A DNA stretch of 64,000 nt from Cyclobacteriaceae bacterium (lineage in GTDB: Bacteria > Bacteroidota > Bacteroidia > Cytophagales > Cyclobacteriaceae): the NCBI GenBank assembly GCA_028285445.1, contig JANQPQ010000011.1, forward strand, positions 110,894-174,893. Reading direction: 5' to 3'. The stretch's first letter is position 1. Every line of letters starts with the position of its first letter. The notes under the pieces were generated by a model. It ran no database searches, had not been told where the DNA came from, and saw nothing but the letters and a program-made list of their open reading frames with translations. A program made the position numbers and the translations under genes. This document shows, piece by piece, positions 8,726 through 17,328 of this stretch.

Positions 8726-9991
8726 TTAGTGTCTGCGGAGAAAGATGAAGTCCCCTCCTTCGTCGTCGGCCTGATGGATAGTGCCATATTGTGGTACCTG
8801 CCCATTGGCGCTGTTGTTGATCACTGCCACCTTCAATCGATGGAATAGTTGTTCAGCAGAAATAAAGGGATCGGCGTTATTTTTCAGGTTCTTCACCAGG
8901 TATTCCATAAATACGCTTTTGTCAGGTACTGTTTTCAGCGCCCCGCTGGTCATGGCTTTGCGGCTTGGTAGCTTGTACATTTCAAGCATTGCGCGGCTGG
9001 CATTAAAGGCATTTCTCTCACGGAGAATTCCACCACTGAAACAGGCGTCTGCAATAAGCAAAGTGTGCTTGGAGTTTATGGCACGGAGATAATCTCTAAT
9101 GGTGCCATTACTGAGCCATTCAGCTTTGGAAGTTTCCTTTGCATTGCTCGGAAGCCAGAAGCCTTGCTCCAGTTGTTCGTCCCAAATGCCATGGCCGCCA
9201 TAAAACACCAATAGGTTATCCGTTTCCTGTATTTTCTGCGAAAGGTTGTCAAGTGTCTCAATAATCTCAGTTCGGGTTGGATTTGAGAGTTGGTATACGT
9301 TTTCTTTCTCGAAGGTGTAGTTATCAATGAGTACTTTTCCTAAATCACTTCCATCAGAAATTGGGTAGTCTAAGTCATTGATACTATCATCGGTATAGTC
9401 TTGCACACCAATTATTAGTGCATAGTATTGTCTGGATCTCAGTGCCTTGGCCAATTCCGTTCCTTCAAAATCCTCATCCGCAATTACCCTCTTTTTGCTT
9501 GAACGTGAGGCATTCTCAACATTCTCGCTACCTTCATTCAGTTGGGCGATAACCTCCTGATTTGCACCAACCTTGGTAGTATTTACTAGTCCGGATAAGC
9601 CTATTAAACAGCCGCCTTTCACAGCATTGTGTTTCCACTTGCCGTTTAACCCTATTATGCCATTCTCTGTAGAGTACTTCAATACAAATCTGGGTAAGCA
9701 CCATGTCCCAAACTTCTCTACGAATGTGGTGGCTTTTAAATTCAGAGCATTTTTGTGAATTGACCCTGTTACCTTGTACCGAGCTCGTTTACTGGCATCC
9801 TGAGCCTTAGCTATTACGACCTCTCCAGTTACGTTTTGCCCATTCTGTTTTAAATCGAATTCAATGGTAGAAATGTTCTTACCCCAATTCGAGGTTCCCG
9901 ACCATTTACCAGAGATATCGGCGTCCTGAAAAAAGGCAAAGGAGGCAACTGAAAAACTCATCAGTATGAGAAGAAAGAGCAGCTTTTTCAT
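8726..9991 (-). CDS. Secreted caspase-like (peptidase C14) protein
   Basis: This is a 421-residue protein with a signal peptide (KKLLFLLILMSFSVASFAF). An N-terminal beta-rich region follows (about residues 25-135, GKWSGTSNW, LNGKWKHN). The caspase-fold domain spans about 187-400. It begins YYALIIGVQDY and contains the catalytic His in YGGHG (His267) and the catalytic Cys in DACFSGG (Cys317). Both catalytic residues of the C14 metacaspase/paracaspase type are present, so it is probably an active cysteine protease. The signal peptide puts it outside the cytoplasm, unlike most apoptosis-type caspases. Its start overlaps the stop of the upstream O-antigen-ligase-like gene (ATGA), which implies translational coupling. 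Substrate unknown. Confidence 0.88.
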   Translation of the reverse strand: MKKLLFLLILMSFSVASFAFFQDADISGKWSGTSNWGKNISTIEFDLKQNGQNVTGEVVIAKAQDASKRARYKVTGSIHKNALNLKATTFVEKFGTWCLPRFVLKYSTENGIIGLNGKWKHNAVKGGCLIGLSGLVNTTKVGANQEVIAQLNEGSENVENASRSSKKRVIADEDFEGTELAKALRSRQYYALIIGVQDYTDDSINDLDYPISDGSDLGKVLIDNYTFEKENVYQLSNPTRTEIIETLDNLSQKIQETDNLLVFYGGHGIWDEQLEQGFWLPSNAKETSKAEWLSNGTIRDYLRAINSKHTLLIADACFSGGILRERNAFNASRAMLEMYKLPSRKAMTSGALKTVPDKSVFMEYLVKNLKNNADPFISAEQLFHRLKVAVINNSANGQVPQYGTIHQADDEGGDFIFLRRH

Positions 9992-11304
9992 TGCAGTAAT
10001 GGGTTAGTTCGGGAGGCTTCTGAATCTCCTCCGGGGTCATTTTCAGTATTAATTACGTAGGAATAGGAAAAGTAACAAAGAAAAAAGGAAAAAGGTACGA
10101 TGGCCTTATTGGAAGCTAAAGCAACCTCAGTAATAGCAAAACAAGCAAATAATACCAAAAAGGAAATAAAGGGCAAATCCTTTGTTTTCCAGGCAATTAA
10201 GCCACTATAGGCCAGTAGGCCAATCAGTATTAACAAGCCGGGTAAGCCCAATGCAAGCATGGTAGCCAGGTACTGATTATGCGGGTTATATCTCTTGAGA
10301 TAGGCAAACAAGAAATTGTGCTTTAGATAGTAATCCAACAATACTTGTTTACTGTCGCCAATGCCTACTCCCAAAATGGCATGGTCTGAGATTGCATCCA
10401 TTGTTACCTTCCATTTAGCAAGTCGAAGGTTAACGGAGTTCCAGTCGTGGTCTGGAGGCACACCCCTTATATCGTATTCGACAATATGTTTGGATGAGCC
10501 AACTTTGTTTACCACCACAATAGATGAAGCCACCGCTAGGATAGCGAGGAACGCTGACGCAGCCATCTTAAACTTCTTACCTGAGATTGTAGTAAAGAGC
10601 GCGTACACAACGATGAAAGAAACCATGATTCCAAAAGCCATCATAATCATGGCAGTTTTGAGAAGCACAATGTAGGCAGCAAACAGGCCAAATCTAAAAA
10701 GGTGAAAAAGCAACTTTTTGCTCGACATGGTGTTACGCTGCAACAACAGATTTGATAGTACTATTCCGGCTGCCAGCGAGATATAGAAGCCAAAGTATGA
10801 TGACAGCAACCCGATGCCCTGTGACAAGCGATGGTAAAAGAAGTTGTTTTCAATTAATGTACTTTCAGGATTCAAATAATCCACCGTGCCGGTAACAGCA
10901 GTTCTTGCCACTGCAATTGCCAATGTCAGTAAAACGGCAGCTAGCACCCCATTTACGTAATACCATTTCAACTTTGATACAAAAGACTTTGGCAGATCAA
11001 GCAGGGCTGTTAAAACTACCGGCATAATTAAAAAAGCAAGTCGCCTCTCAATATTGCGCCATCCTTCGGAGAGGTCCTCTGAGTATAGTAAGCTGACAAC
11101 ATATATTATCCAAAAAAGCAGTAGCAGTATGGCTGAAGTGTTCTTCTTAAGATTAAGTACAACCTGAGGTTTAGTTAGGAAGTAGATAATCCAGGAACCT
11201 ATCATAATCGCCAAGGCTATGCCATTGGAATGTCTCTCCAAGGGAATGGTAACGACAACCAGAACCAGCGAAAATTGATAAACTTTTAAGAAAAGATCCC
11301 TCAT
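9988..11304 (-). CDS. O-antigen ligase / polymerase-like membrane protein
   Basis: This 438-residue protein has about ten to twelve membrane segments. A long periplasmic loop contains a mixed polar stretch (residues about 285-355), including LGVGIGDSKQVL and the segment KRYNPHNQYLATMLALG. The NPHNxYL pattern is typical of the O-antigen ligase (Wzy_C/WaaL) superfamily. Members ligate or polymerise undecaprenyl-linked glycans at the periplasmic face of the inner membrane, or in some cases glycosylate proteins. The superfamily assignment is firm but ligase versus polymerase cannot be told. It is divergent from an FkbM methyltransferase gene and coupled by a 4-base overlap to the caspase-like gene downstream. 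Confidence 0.85.
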   Translation of the reverse strand: MRDLFLKVYQFSLVLVVVTIPLERHSNGIALAIMIGSWIIYFLTKPQVVLNLKKNTSAILLLLFWIIYVVSLLYSEDLSEGWRNIERRLAFLIMPVVLTALLDLPKSFVSKLKWYYVNGVLAAVLLTLAIAVARTAVTGTVDYLNPESTLIENNFFYHRLSQGIGLLSSYFGFYISLAAGIVLSNLLLQRNTMSSKKLLFHLFRFGLFAAYIVLLKTAMIMMAFGIMVSFIVVYALFTTISGKKFKMAASAFLAILAVASSIVVVNKVGSSKHIVEYDIRGVPPDHDWNSVNLRLAKWKVTMDAISDHAILGVGIGDSKQVLLDYYLKHNFLFAYLKRYNPHNQYLATMLALGLPGLLILIGLLAYSGLIAWKTKDLPFISFLVLFACFAITEVALASNKAIVPFSFFLCYFSYSYVINTENDPGGDSEASRTNPLLQ

Positions 11305-11449
11305 CCAGTGGATTTTGCGGTATCCAAAAGTACCTTGTTTCAGCCAGAATTACCTTAGGAACAAGTATTCATGTATAAAAAACAACCACGCAAAATTGGT
11401 GATTACCAGCGATTTTCGTCATTTTCGCCCCTGATTTAAAACTAGATAG

Positions 11450-12298
11450 TTGCTACTCCAACTCAGGAAACTACGACGGGAAATAATTATTGGGTTGTCT
11501 AAGATCGGGCTCCGGAAGGCGACCATTTCACGAGGTAAGAGTGTATTCCAAATCCCGGTGATTTATGGTATTGGCAGGTTTCATTTTGTTCCTGCCCCAG
11601 AGCCATGGATGGACAAGGCTCTGAAAGCAGTGCTGCAAAGCACTGAAGGAGCCGTTTTGGATGTAGGCGCAAACATTGGTCAATTCTTACTAAAAGTAAA
11701 AGAATATGACCCATCAAGAACATATTTCGCTTTTGAGCCAAATCCACCTTGCATTTTCTACCTATATGAACTGATAAGGCTAAATCGGTTGAACGATACT
11801 TTTGTGCTGCCAGTAGCATCTTCCATAGAAACGAAATCCAATTTTCTCTATTCCGAAGCATGGGATAGCGGAACCAGCACTTTGGTTGAAGAAAATGCGC
11901 GAGAGGATACCTCCTTTGGGACTACTGTTTTCTCCATGGTTGGAGATGACCTGGTGAATTCTATCGGGTTAGAAGACCTCGCGTATATTAAAATTGATGT
12001 TGAAGGCTTTGAGTACGAAGTGCTCCGGGGGTTAAGCAATACCCTTAAATCTAAAAGGCCAGTAATATTTTGTGAGATATGGTTGGAAAAACTCGTTGAT
12101 TCCAATGGCAACCCCAGCACTTTTATTACAGATATCCATCAATATTTAAATCAGCACAGCTACTCTCCTATTGGTGCTAAGAGAGATCTCAGTGTTCATA
12201 AGATTGAGACACTTGAAGATTATCAACAGATGGAATTTGCCGACTTCCTTTTCGTACCTGATGAGAAAGTTGAAACTTTACTGAAAAGCTTAAACTAA
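11450..12298 (+). CDS. FkbM-family methyltransferase
   Basis: This is a 282-residue SAM-dependent methyltransferase of the FkbM type. The SAM-binding motif is AVLDVGANIGQF (about residues 67-78), then FAFEPNP for the acidic loop, and YIKIDVEGFEYEVLRG for the FkbM signature region. Family members often O-methylate sugars or polyketide hydroxyls, and in surface-glycan clusters they usually act on polysaccharide. The adjacent O-antigen-ligase-like gene fits a glycan role. The start is uncertain: an in-frame TAG lies directly before the TTG at 11450, and the next ATG (11609) would cut into the conserved part, so TTG or another rare codon is used. It ends inside a strong terminator hairpin. Confidence 0.88.
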   Translation: MLLQLRKLRREIIIGLSKIGLRKATISRGKSVFQIPVIYGIGRFHFVPAPEPWMDKALKAVLQSTEGAVLDVGANIGQFLLKVKEYDPSRTYFAFEPNPPCIFYLYELIRLNRLNDTFVLPVASSIETKSNFLYSEAWDSGTSTLVEENAREDTSFGTTVFSMVGDDLVNSIGLEDLAYIKIDVEGFEYEVLRGLSNTLKSKRPVIFCEIWLEKLVDSNGNPSTFITDIHQYLNQHSYSPIGAKRDLSVHKIETLEDYQQMEFADFLFVPDEKVETLLKSLN

Positions 12299-12330
12299 AA
12301 GAGGCCCTGAATCGGGCCTCTTTTAGTTTA
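12291..12330. terminator. Bidirectional rho-independent terminator
   Basis: A perfect 17-base-pair inverted repeat (12291-12307 with 12314-12330) surrounds a 6-base loop. The stem has a GAGGCCC core flanked by an A-run on the left and a T-run on the right, so it can terminate on both strands. It contains the stop codon of the FkbM gene and lies 15 bases beyond the stop of the SusD-like gene, closing both convergent units. Confidence 0.93.
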
Positions 12331-12344
12331 GTGATTTGGTTAGA

Positions 12345-13766
12345 TCACTGATTCACTTTTGTCACTTGGAATATCCCTGGGTCCGATCCCGGTCCATTAC
12401 CGTTGGCAAAAAGCTCGTCTTCTCCGTAAGGCATTCTTTCAGGATGTTGCGTTTGTGAAGCCGTATTAAAAGGAATCGCCACGGAAATATCACTGTCGTC
12501 TTTCCTTAGTCTTCGGGCGTCATTAAATGGCATCCAGGTAAGAAAACCAGACACATAACGCTCTTCTACAATCTCTCTCAGCAGGGCCCTGGTCTGATCA
12601 ATATTATCAGCATTCTCCATACCACCTGCCTGAAAATCAGCAGCTACGTAATCCGCATATGTAAAAGGATCTCCGGCAAAGGTGGCATTAATCCTACCTC
12701 CGGTTGAGTTCATATACTGTCTCAACGAATTAAGGTGTCCAAGTCCAGTGGCAAAATCCACAGTGCGGGCGCCAGCCTCAGCGAGAATCAGTAGGTTCTC
12801 CTCATATGAGATAAGTGGTTGCGGTTCAAATTGCTCAATTACACCAAGGTTACCCGTCGCACTTCCTTCATCAATAGTATAATAGTTAAACCTTGCAGTC
12901 TCGTCTGTTTTGGCATTGTTTCTACTAATACCACTACCGGCATCGAGCAACTGCATAAGGTGGCTGTTACCTGTCCCGATGTCACCAGTTCTTGAACCGG
13001 CAAGAATCATCCAGAATAGGTTCTTGTCACCTTCAGCTTGAGACGCATCTCCTCTTGGTGTATAAAGCAAAGAGTTAGCAGCACTGGAAATTCCACTTTG
13101 AGCTGCAGCATAAGCATTAGCATAATCCTTTAATTGCAGATAGTACCTGGCCCTTAAAGTATTTGCTGTTTCCAGCCATTTTGTAGCATCACCACCGTGG
13201 TAAATGTCAAAGTCCAGGCTTCTGCTAGGTGCAGCCTGCAAATCTGGCAGGGCATCATCAAGCAAGGCAATTACTGCATTAAACACTGAAATCTGATCAT
13301 CAAACACAGGGTCATCAATATCAGGATCGTTTATCTGCGAATAAGGCACATCTCCAAAAATAGAAGCGGCAGTACCGATGGCATGTGCTTCCATTACTTT
13401 AGAAATACCTACAAGTAGTTGATCGTTAGGTGCTACCTCACGGATATTTCTTACTTGAGGTATAATACCAACGTAGATTCGGTTCCATACTCCATCCGAC
13501 TCTGCACTAGAGATGGAATAACCATAAATGTTAGAGTATAGCGAAGTGAAACCAATCAGCTGGCCACTCCATAAACCAGCAATTCTGTTGAGGTGACCTC
13601 CTTGCGCTACGGTGTTTGCAAGTTGCGCACCGTTCAGAAAGAACTCCGGATTCACATCCTCCGGTGTTAGTTCATTTGGATTTGGGTTGATGTCGTCAAC
13701 CAGGCTTTCGCAGGAGGCGAAAATCATCCCAATCACCAATAAAAACGATATTATCTTAAATTTCAT
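12345..13766 (-). CDS. SusD/RagB-family outer-membrane lipoprotein
   Basis: This is the substrate-binding lipoprotein partner of the upstream SusC protein. I chose the ATG at 13766 (473 residues) because it gives a compact lipoprotein signal: KFKIISFLLVIGMIFASC, with the lipobox Cys at residue 18. An upstream in-frame ATG at 13790 touches the SusC stop and would add eight residues. The mature part begins ESLVDDINPNPNEL and includes ANTLRARYYLQLKDY and a C-terminal RRLRKDDSD, typical of the helical TPR-like SusD-like (SusD_2-type) group. SusD proteins cap the SusC barrel and capture ligand, mostly glycans but also peptides. No polysaccharide-degrading enzyme is encoded nearby, so the ligand is unknown. 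Confidence 0.9.
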   Translation of the reverse strand: MKFKIISFLLVIGMIFASCESLVDDINPNPNELTPEDVNPEFFLNGAQLANTVAQGGHLNRIAGLWSGQLIGFTSLYSNIYGYSISSAESDGVWNRIYVGIIPQVRNIREVAPNDQLLVGISKVMEAHAIGTAASIFGDVPYSQINDPDIDDPVFDDQISVFNAVIALLDDALPDLQAAPSRSLDFDIYHGGDATKWLETANTLRARYYLQLKDYANAYAAAQSGISSAANSLLYTPRGDASQAEGDKNLFWMILAGSRTGDIGTGNSHLMQLLDAGSGISRNNAKTDETARFNYYTIDEGSATGNLGVIEQFEPQPLISYEENLLILAEAGARTVDFATGLGHLNSLRQYMNSTGGRINATFAGDPFTYADYVAADFQAGGMENADNIDQTRALLREIVEERYVSGFLTWMPFNDARRLRKDDSDISVAIPFNTASQTQHPERMPYGEDELFANGNGPGSDPGIFQVTKVNQ

Positions 13767-13789
13767 GACTTTCAATTTTAAAGTTTCCA

Positions 13790-16700
13790 TTAGTAGGATA
13801 TGGCGATTGAGAACAAGAATGACTTAGTAACAGGATTAGTAAAGTAATCCAGCCCTTGCCCGTTTGTTACACCATACTGATTGATCTGAGGATCAACACC
13901 CTCAATGTCATCCCATAGGAATAGGTTTCTACCAGTAGCCGCGAAAGTGATTCCACTAAGCTTAGTTTTTTCGCGGAACCCTGGAGCATCAAGCGTATAG
14001 CTTATTGTCAACTCTCTCAGTCTAGTGTTGGTAGCGTCTTGAATAGAGAAATTATAAGCTTGGTTGTCACCAAATCCTCCACCGATACCAGTACGGTACC
14101 AGGTTTCATCAAGTAGTACATCTCCGCCACCGAAGTTGACGATATTTCCACGTACGGTAGTTCCAGCAGAAATTGTATTTCCAGCGTAGTTTACCAGATC
14201 TTGCGTCAACGTTACACGACCGGCCGTTTCTTCGGTAGTTCCAAATCTACGAAGTACCCATAGGGTACGTGGAGAGAAGTCCCCACCTTGCTGATGGTCG
14301 AAGAGCACGTTAACACCTATGCCTTTCCAGCTGGCTCTAACGCCAAATCCCGCTCTCCAATCCGGATTAGGATCTCCCAGTACTACTGGGCTCGGGGTGA
14401 TCTGAGGGAAACCATTTGCATTTAATATGAAGTTTCCAGCATCATCTGTTTGCGAGCCAGTTCCGAAAAGTACTCCAAGTGGTTCTCCTACAACAGCTCT
14501 TGAGCTAACAGATGCTCCGGCAGTAAGGTTAATGTTTGCCGTACCCTCAAGGTCAGTAACTTCGTTGACGTTTCTGGCCCAGTTAGCAAAAACACCTACC
14601 TCTAAATCTGTATTCCTGACGATTGTGTAATCGATTTCCGCTTCAAAACCTTTGTTCTCCATTTCAGCAGCGTTAGCATACTGTGTGTCAAATCCTGAAG
14701 AAGGAGTTAATCCAACATCGATAAGGATACCAGTAATTTTGTTCTGGTAATAAGTAGCAGTTAAAGAGAGATTGTCATTCAGCAATCGTAGGTCTGCACC
14801 AATTTCCCATTCCGTTTTGATCTCAGGCTCAAGATCGGGATTACCTTTGTTGTTATCCAATCTGAAACCGCCACCCCATTGAGCGATACTAAGCGGATCA
14901 CTATAAGTACTGTAGCTGAAACCACTTTCCGCCGGTGTTTCAAATCTGTGCGGTTGCGGCTGAACACCTACCTGACCATAAGACACGCGCAGTTTTGCAA
15001 ATGTTAATGGTGTGGAAGACAAATCTATTGCCTTTGATAATTGCCATGCTACATCAACCGCCGGGTAGAAGAAAGTTCCGCTTACACTGGATGCTGCTTC
15101 AACAGCACCAGAGAGGTTAACAAATACCTGATCGTAGAGGTCAACACCAACAATGGCATATCCCCTGTTTGATCTGATAAAACGTCGGTTATTTTCCAGC
15201 GTGGTACTGGCCGCTGACGTGTTTAGGTCTGTGGTTTCCTTGGTAGAGTTTACTAAGAAACCAATCAACTCGCCAGTATTGAACTTGCGTTTTCTGTCGT
15301 TGATGTTCCAACCAAGAGTTGCCTGCAGCGCGATGTCGCTATTGATGGCAAAGTTACCTTTCGCGATGGCATCAAAATTAAGTTCCTGTTCTGCGATAAG
15401 GTCTTCAATGAATACACCCGCATTACGATCTGATGCCGAACCCTGAGGGAAGAAATAAATTCTGCGGTCGTTGCTATTGTCTATACCTCCTCGTAAAGTG
15501 AATTGAAGCCAATCATTAGGAGTAATATCGATAGCATTAGACATGATAAACCTGTTGAGGTCTGAAGAGCCTACTTGCTCAAATAATGTCCACTGAGGGT
15601 TGTTATAAATAGGATTAGAACTTGGTCCGCCAAGATATCTTCTATATGCCCTGTGTCTGTTAGGGAAAGCAACTCCATTGTTATCAAAGTATGTTCCTCG
15701 ATAATCACGGTTGTCAAAATCCGGGGGAGTTCTTAACAAGCCCAGTAATAGACCGGTTACGTTTGAGCTTTGCTGAATTCTATTTGATAAACTCTTGGTG
15801 AATCCAGCTTTTGAAGTGACACTAATCCAATCAGTTAACTGGAATTGGCTATTCAAACGGGCATTATATCTCTCATAGCTTGAATTACGTGCGATACCAT
15901 CCTGATCGATTTGTCCTATACTGAAGAAGTAAGTGGACTTATCGCTACCACCACTGATTGAAAGGTCGTTCTGCCAGAATCCACCGGTTTGGAAAGCGGC
16001 GTCCCAGTTGGAATCGACGAAAGTCTCTCGTGAGTTCTTCGTAGTAATTGGGTAGTACAGCGTACCATCCTCTGCCTGGAAATACTGGCCGCTCTGGTCA
16101 ACTGCGTCAGCTCCACCAGCACGATCGGGTATATAATCACCCCAAGATTCCGCTCTGGTAGGCGAGTAAACTCCACTTCTTCCTTGTCCGTATAGCGTTT
16201 GCAACGGCACCCTTTCATGAACTTTGTCGAATGACAACGTTGATTTATAATCGATCTTCACCCGACCGCTTTTTCCTTGCTTGGTAGTAATTACCAATAC
16301 ACCATTGGCAGCTCTTGAGCCCCAAAGTGCAGCGGCAGATGCTCCTTTCAGTATCTGTACAGACTCAATATCATTGGGATTCAAGTCATTAAGCCTTGAC
16401 TGCTGACTGGTACCTCCAGCTCGCCCACCGGTAATATCGTTACCGCCACCATACAACGTAGTGTTACTAATTGGCACACCATCCAGAATGATAAGTGGGT
16501 TACTTGATCCTGAAATGGTATTCGCACCACGAATACGAATTGTGGTACCGGCACCAGGATCACCATTGGCTTGATTTATCTGAACATTAGACGCCTTACT
16601 AGCCAGAGAATTCAGCAAAAGCGACTCTCCAGATCTAGTCATATCCTCGGTCTTAACAGCAGAATAGGTAGAGCCCAGGTTGTCTTTCTTTTGGGAGAAA

Positions 16701-17032
16701 CCCAGGGCGTTTACCACCACCTCTTGAAGCACTTCGGTGTCTTCAGACATAGTGACATCAATTGTAGACTGACTACCAACTGGCACTCTTTGGGTTTCAA
16801 ATCCAATAAAGCTGAATAGTAGTACAGTTTCACCTCCTGGTACTGAGAGCCGATAGGTACCATCGGCATCAGAGATGGTTCCAGTTGTGGTACCCTCAAT
16901 AAGGATATTCACACCCGGAAGTGGATCCCCCGCTGCATCTTTAATGACCCCGGAGACGGTCCTCTCTTGAGCATGCAGACTGAAGGCTGTCAGCAGCAAA
17001 CTCAGGAGAAACAATAGTCTAATTTGTTTCAT
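13790..17032 (-). CDS. SusC/RagA-family TonB-linked outer-membrane transporter
   Basis: This 1080-residue protein starts with a signal peptide (RLLFLLSLLLTAFSLHAQ). It continues with a carboxypeptidase-regulatory-like Ig domain (about 23-105, VSGVIKDAAGDPLPGVNI), a TonB-box-like stretch (VLQEVVVNALG) and the plug domain (about 115-235, IRIRGANTISGSSNPLIILDGVP). The rest is a large barrel ending FSIAISY with a terminal aromatic. It imports ligand captured by the downstream SusD-like lipoprotein, driven by TonB-ExbBD. The length is typical. A candidate promoter with an inverted repeat lies 55-85 bases upstream, and an AraC-type regulator gene is the next upstream gene on the same strand. Transport substrate is not readable. 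Confidence 0.95.
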   Translation of the reverse strand: MKQIRLLFLLSLLLTAFSLHAQERTVSGVIKDAAGDPLPGVNILIEGTTTGTISDADGTYRLSVPGGETVLLFSFIGFETQRVPVGSQSTIDVTMSEDTEVLQEVVVNALGFSQKKDNLGSTYSAVKTEDMTRSGESLLLNSLASKASNVQINQANGDPGAGTTIRIRGANTISGSSNPLIILDGVPISNTTLYGGGNDITGGRAGGTSQQSRLNDLNPNDIESVQILKGASAAALWGSRAANGVLVITTKQGKSGRVKIDYKSTLSFDKVHERVPLQTLYGQGRSGVYSPTRAESWGDYIPDRAGGADAVDQSGQYFQAEDGTLYYPITTKNSRETFVDSNWDAAFQTGGFWQNDLSISGGSDKSTYFFSIGQIDQDGIARNSSYERYNARLNSQFQLTDWISVTSKAGFTKSLSNRIQQSSNVTGLLLGLLRTPPDFDNRDYRGTYFDNNGVAFPNRHRAYRRYLGGPSSNPIYNNPQWTLFEQVGSSDLNRFIMSNAIDITPNDWLQFTLRGGIDNSNDRRIYFFPQGSASDRNAGVFIEDLIAEQELNFDAIAKGNFAINSDIALQATLGWNINDRKRKFNTGELIGFLVNSTKETTDLNTSAASTTLENNRRFIRSNRGYAIVGVDLYDQVFVNLSGAVEAASSVSGTFFYPAVDVAWQLSKAIDLSSTPLTFAKLRVSYGQVGVQPQPHRFETPAESGFSYSTYSDPLSIAQWGGGFRLDNNKGNPDLEPEIKTEWEIGADLRLLNDNLSLTATYYQNKITGILIDVGLTPSSGFDTQYANAAEMENKGFEAEIDYTIVRNTDLEVGVFANWARNVNEVTDLEGTANINLTAGASVSSRAVVGEPLGVLFGTGSQTDDAGNFILNANGFPQITPSPVVLGDPNPDWRAGFGVRASWKGIGVNVLFDHQQGGDFSPRTLWVLRRFGTTEETAGRVTLTQDLVNYAGNTISAGTTVRGNIVNFGGGDVLLDETWYRTGIGGGFGDNQAYNFSIQDATNTRLRELTISYTLDAPGFREKTKLSGITFAATGRNLFLWDDIEGVDPQINQYGVTNGQGLDYFTNPVTKSFLFSIAISY

Positions 17033-17086
17033 AACAAAGGGTTTAGAATTAATAATAGTTGTGATTTAAGCTTTCATCATCTTATA

Positions 17087-17117
17087 CAAATAAACCTTGC
17101 TCTCTTGTTAGAGCAAT
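17087..17117 (-). promoter_or_regulatory. Candidate promoter and operator of the susCD-like operon
   Basis: Read on the minus strand, ATTG (17114-17117) and TTTATTTG (17087-17094) are 19 bases apart. This is close to the Bacteroidota TTTG-N19-TAnnTTTG promoter, with one mismatch in each box. A perfect 7-base inverted repeat, TTGCTCT (17097-17103) and AGAGCAA (17110-17116) with a 6-base spacer, fills the space between the boxes and covers part of the -33 box. A protein bound there would block RNA polymerase, so it is a good operator candidate. The start codon is 55 bases beyond. Confidence 0.5.
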
Positions 17118-17328
17118 AGCATTAGTTCCTTGTAGTAAATGAGTCTAGGGTCTTAGGTTAGGATAATGCGAGCTGGTGCATAGTAGACCCCAGGATACGC
17201 CTTATGATATTAGCGAAAAGATGGAAAAATTCCCAGTATTTTCGTTAAGAATACTTTAACCCTTTAACCCTTAATTAAAGGTAGGCAGCGGGTATGCGAT
17301 AGTGTTGTGCGAAAATTGCTTTTTTGGC

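Noticed and set aside
17255..17270. Tandem TTTAACCC copies upstream of susC as an operator
   Set aside because: Only two adjacent 8-base copies are present, more than 220 bases from the start codon and close to the AraC-type gene's end. Chance or simple slippage explains it.
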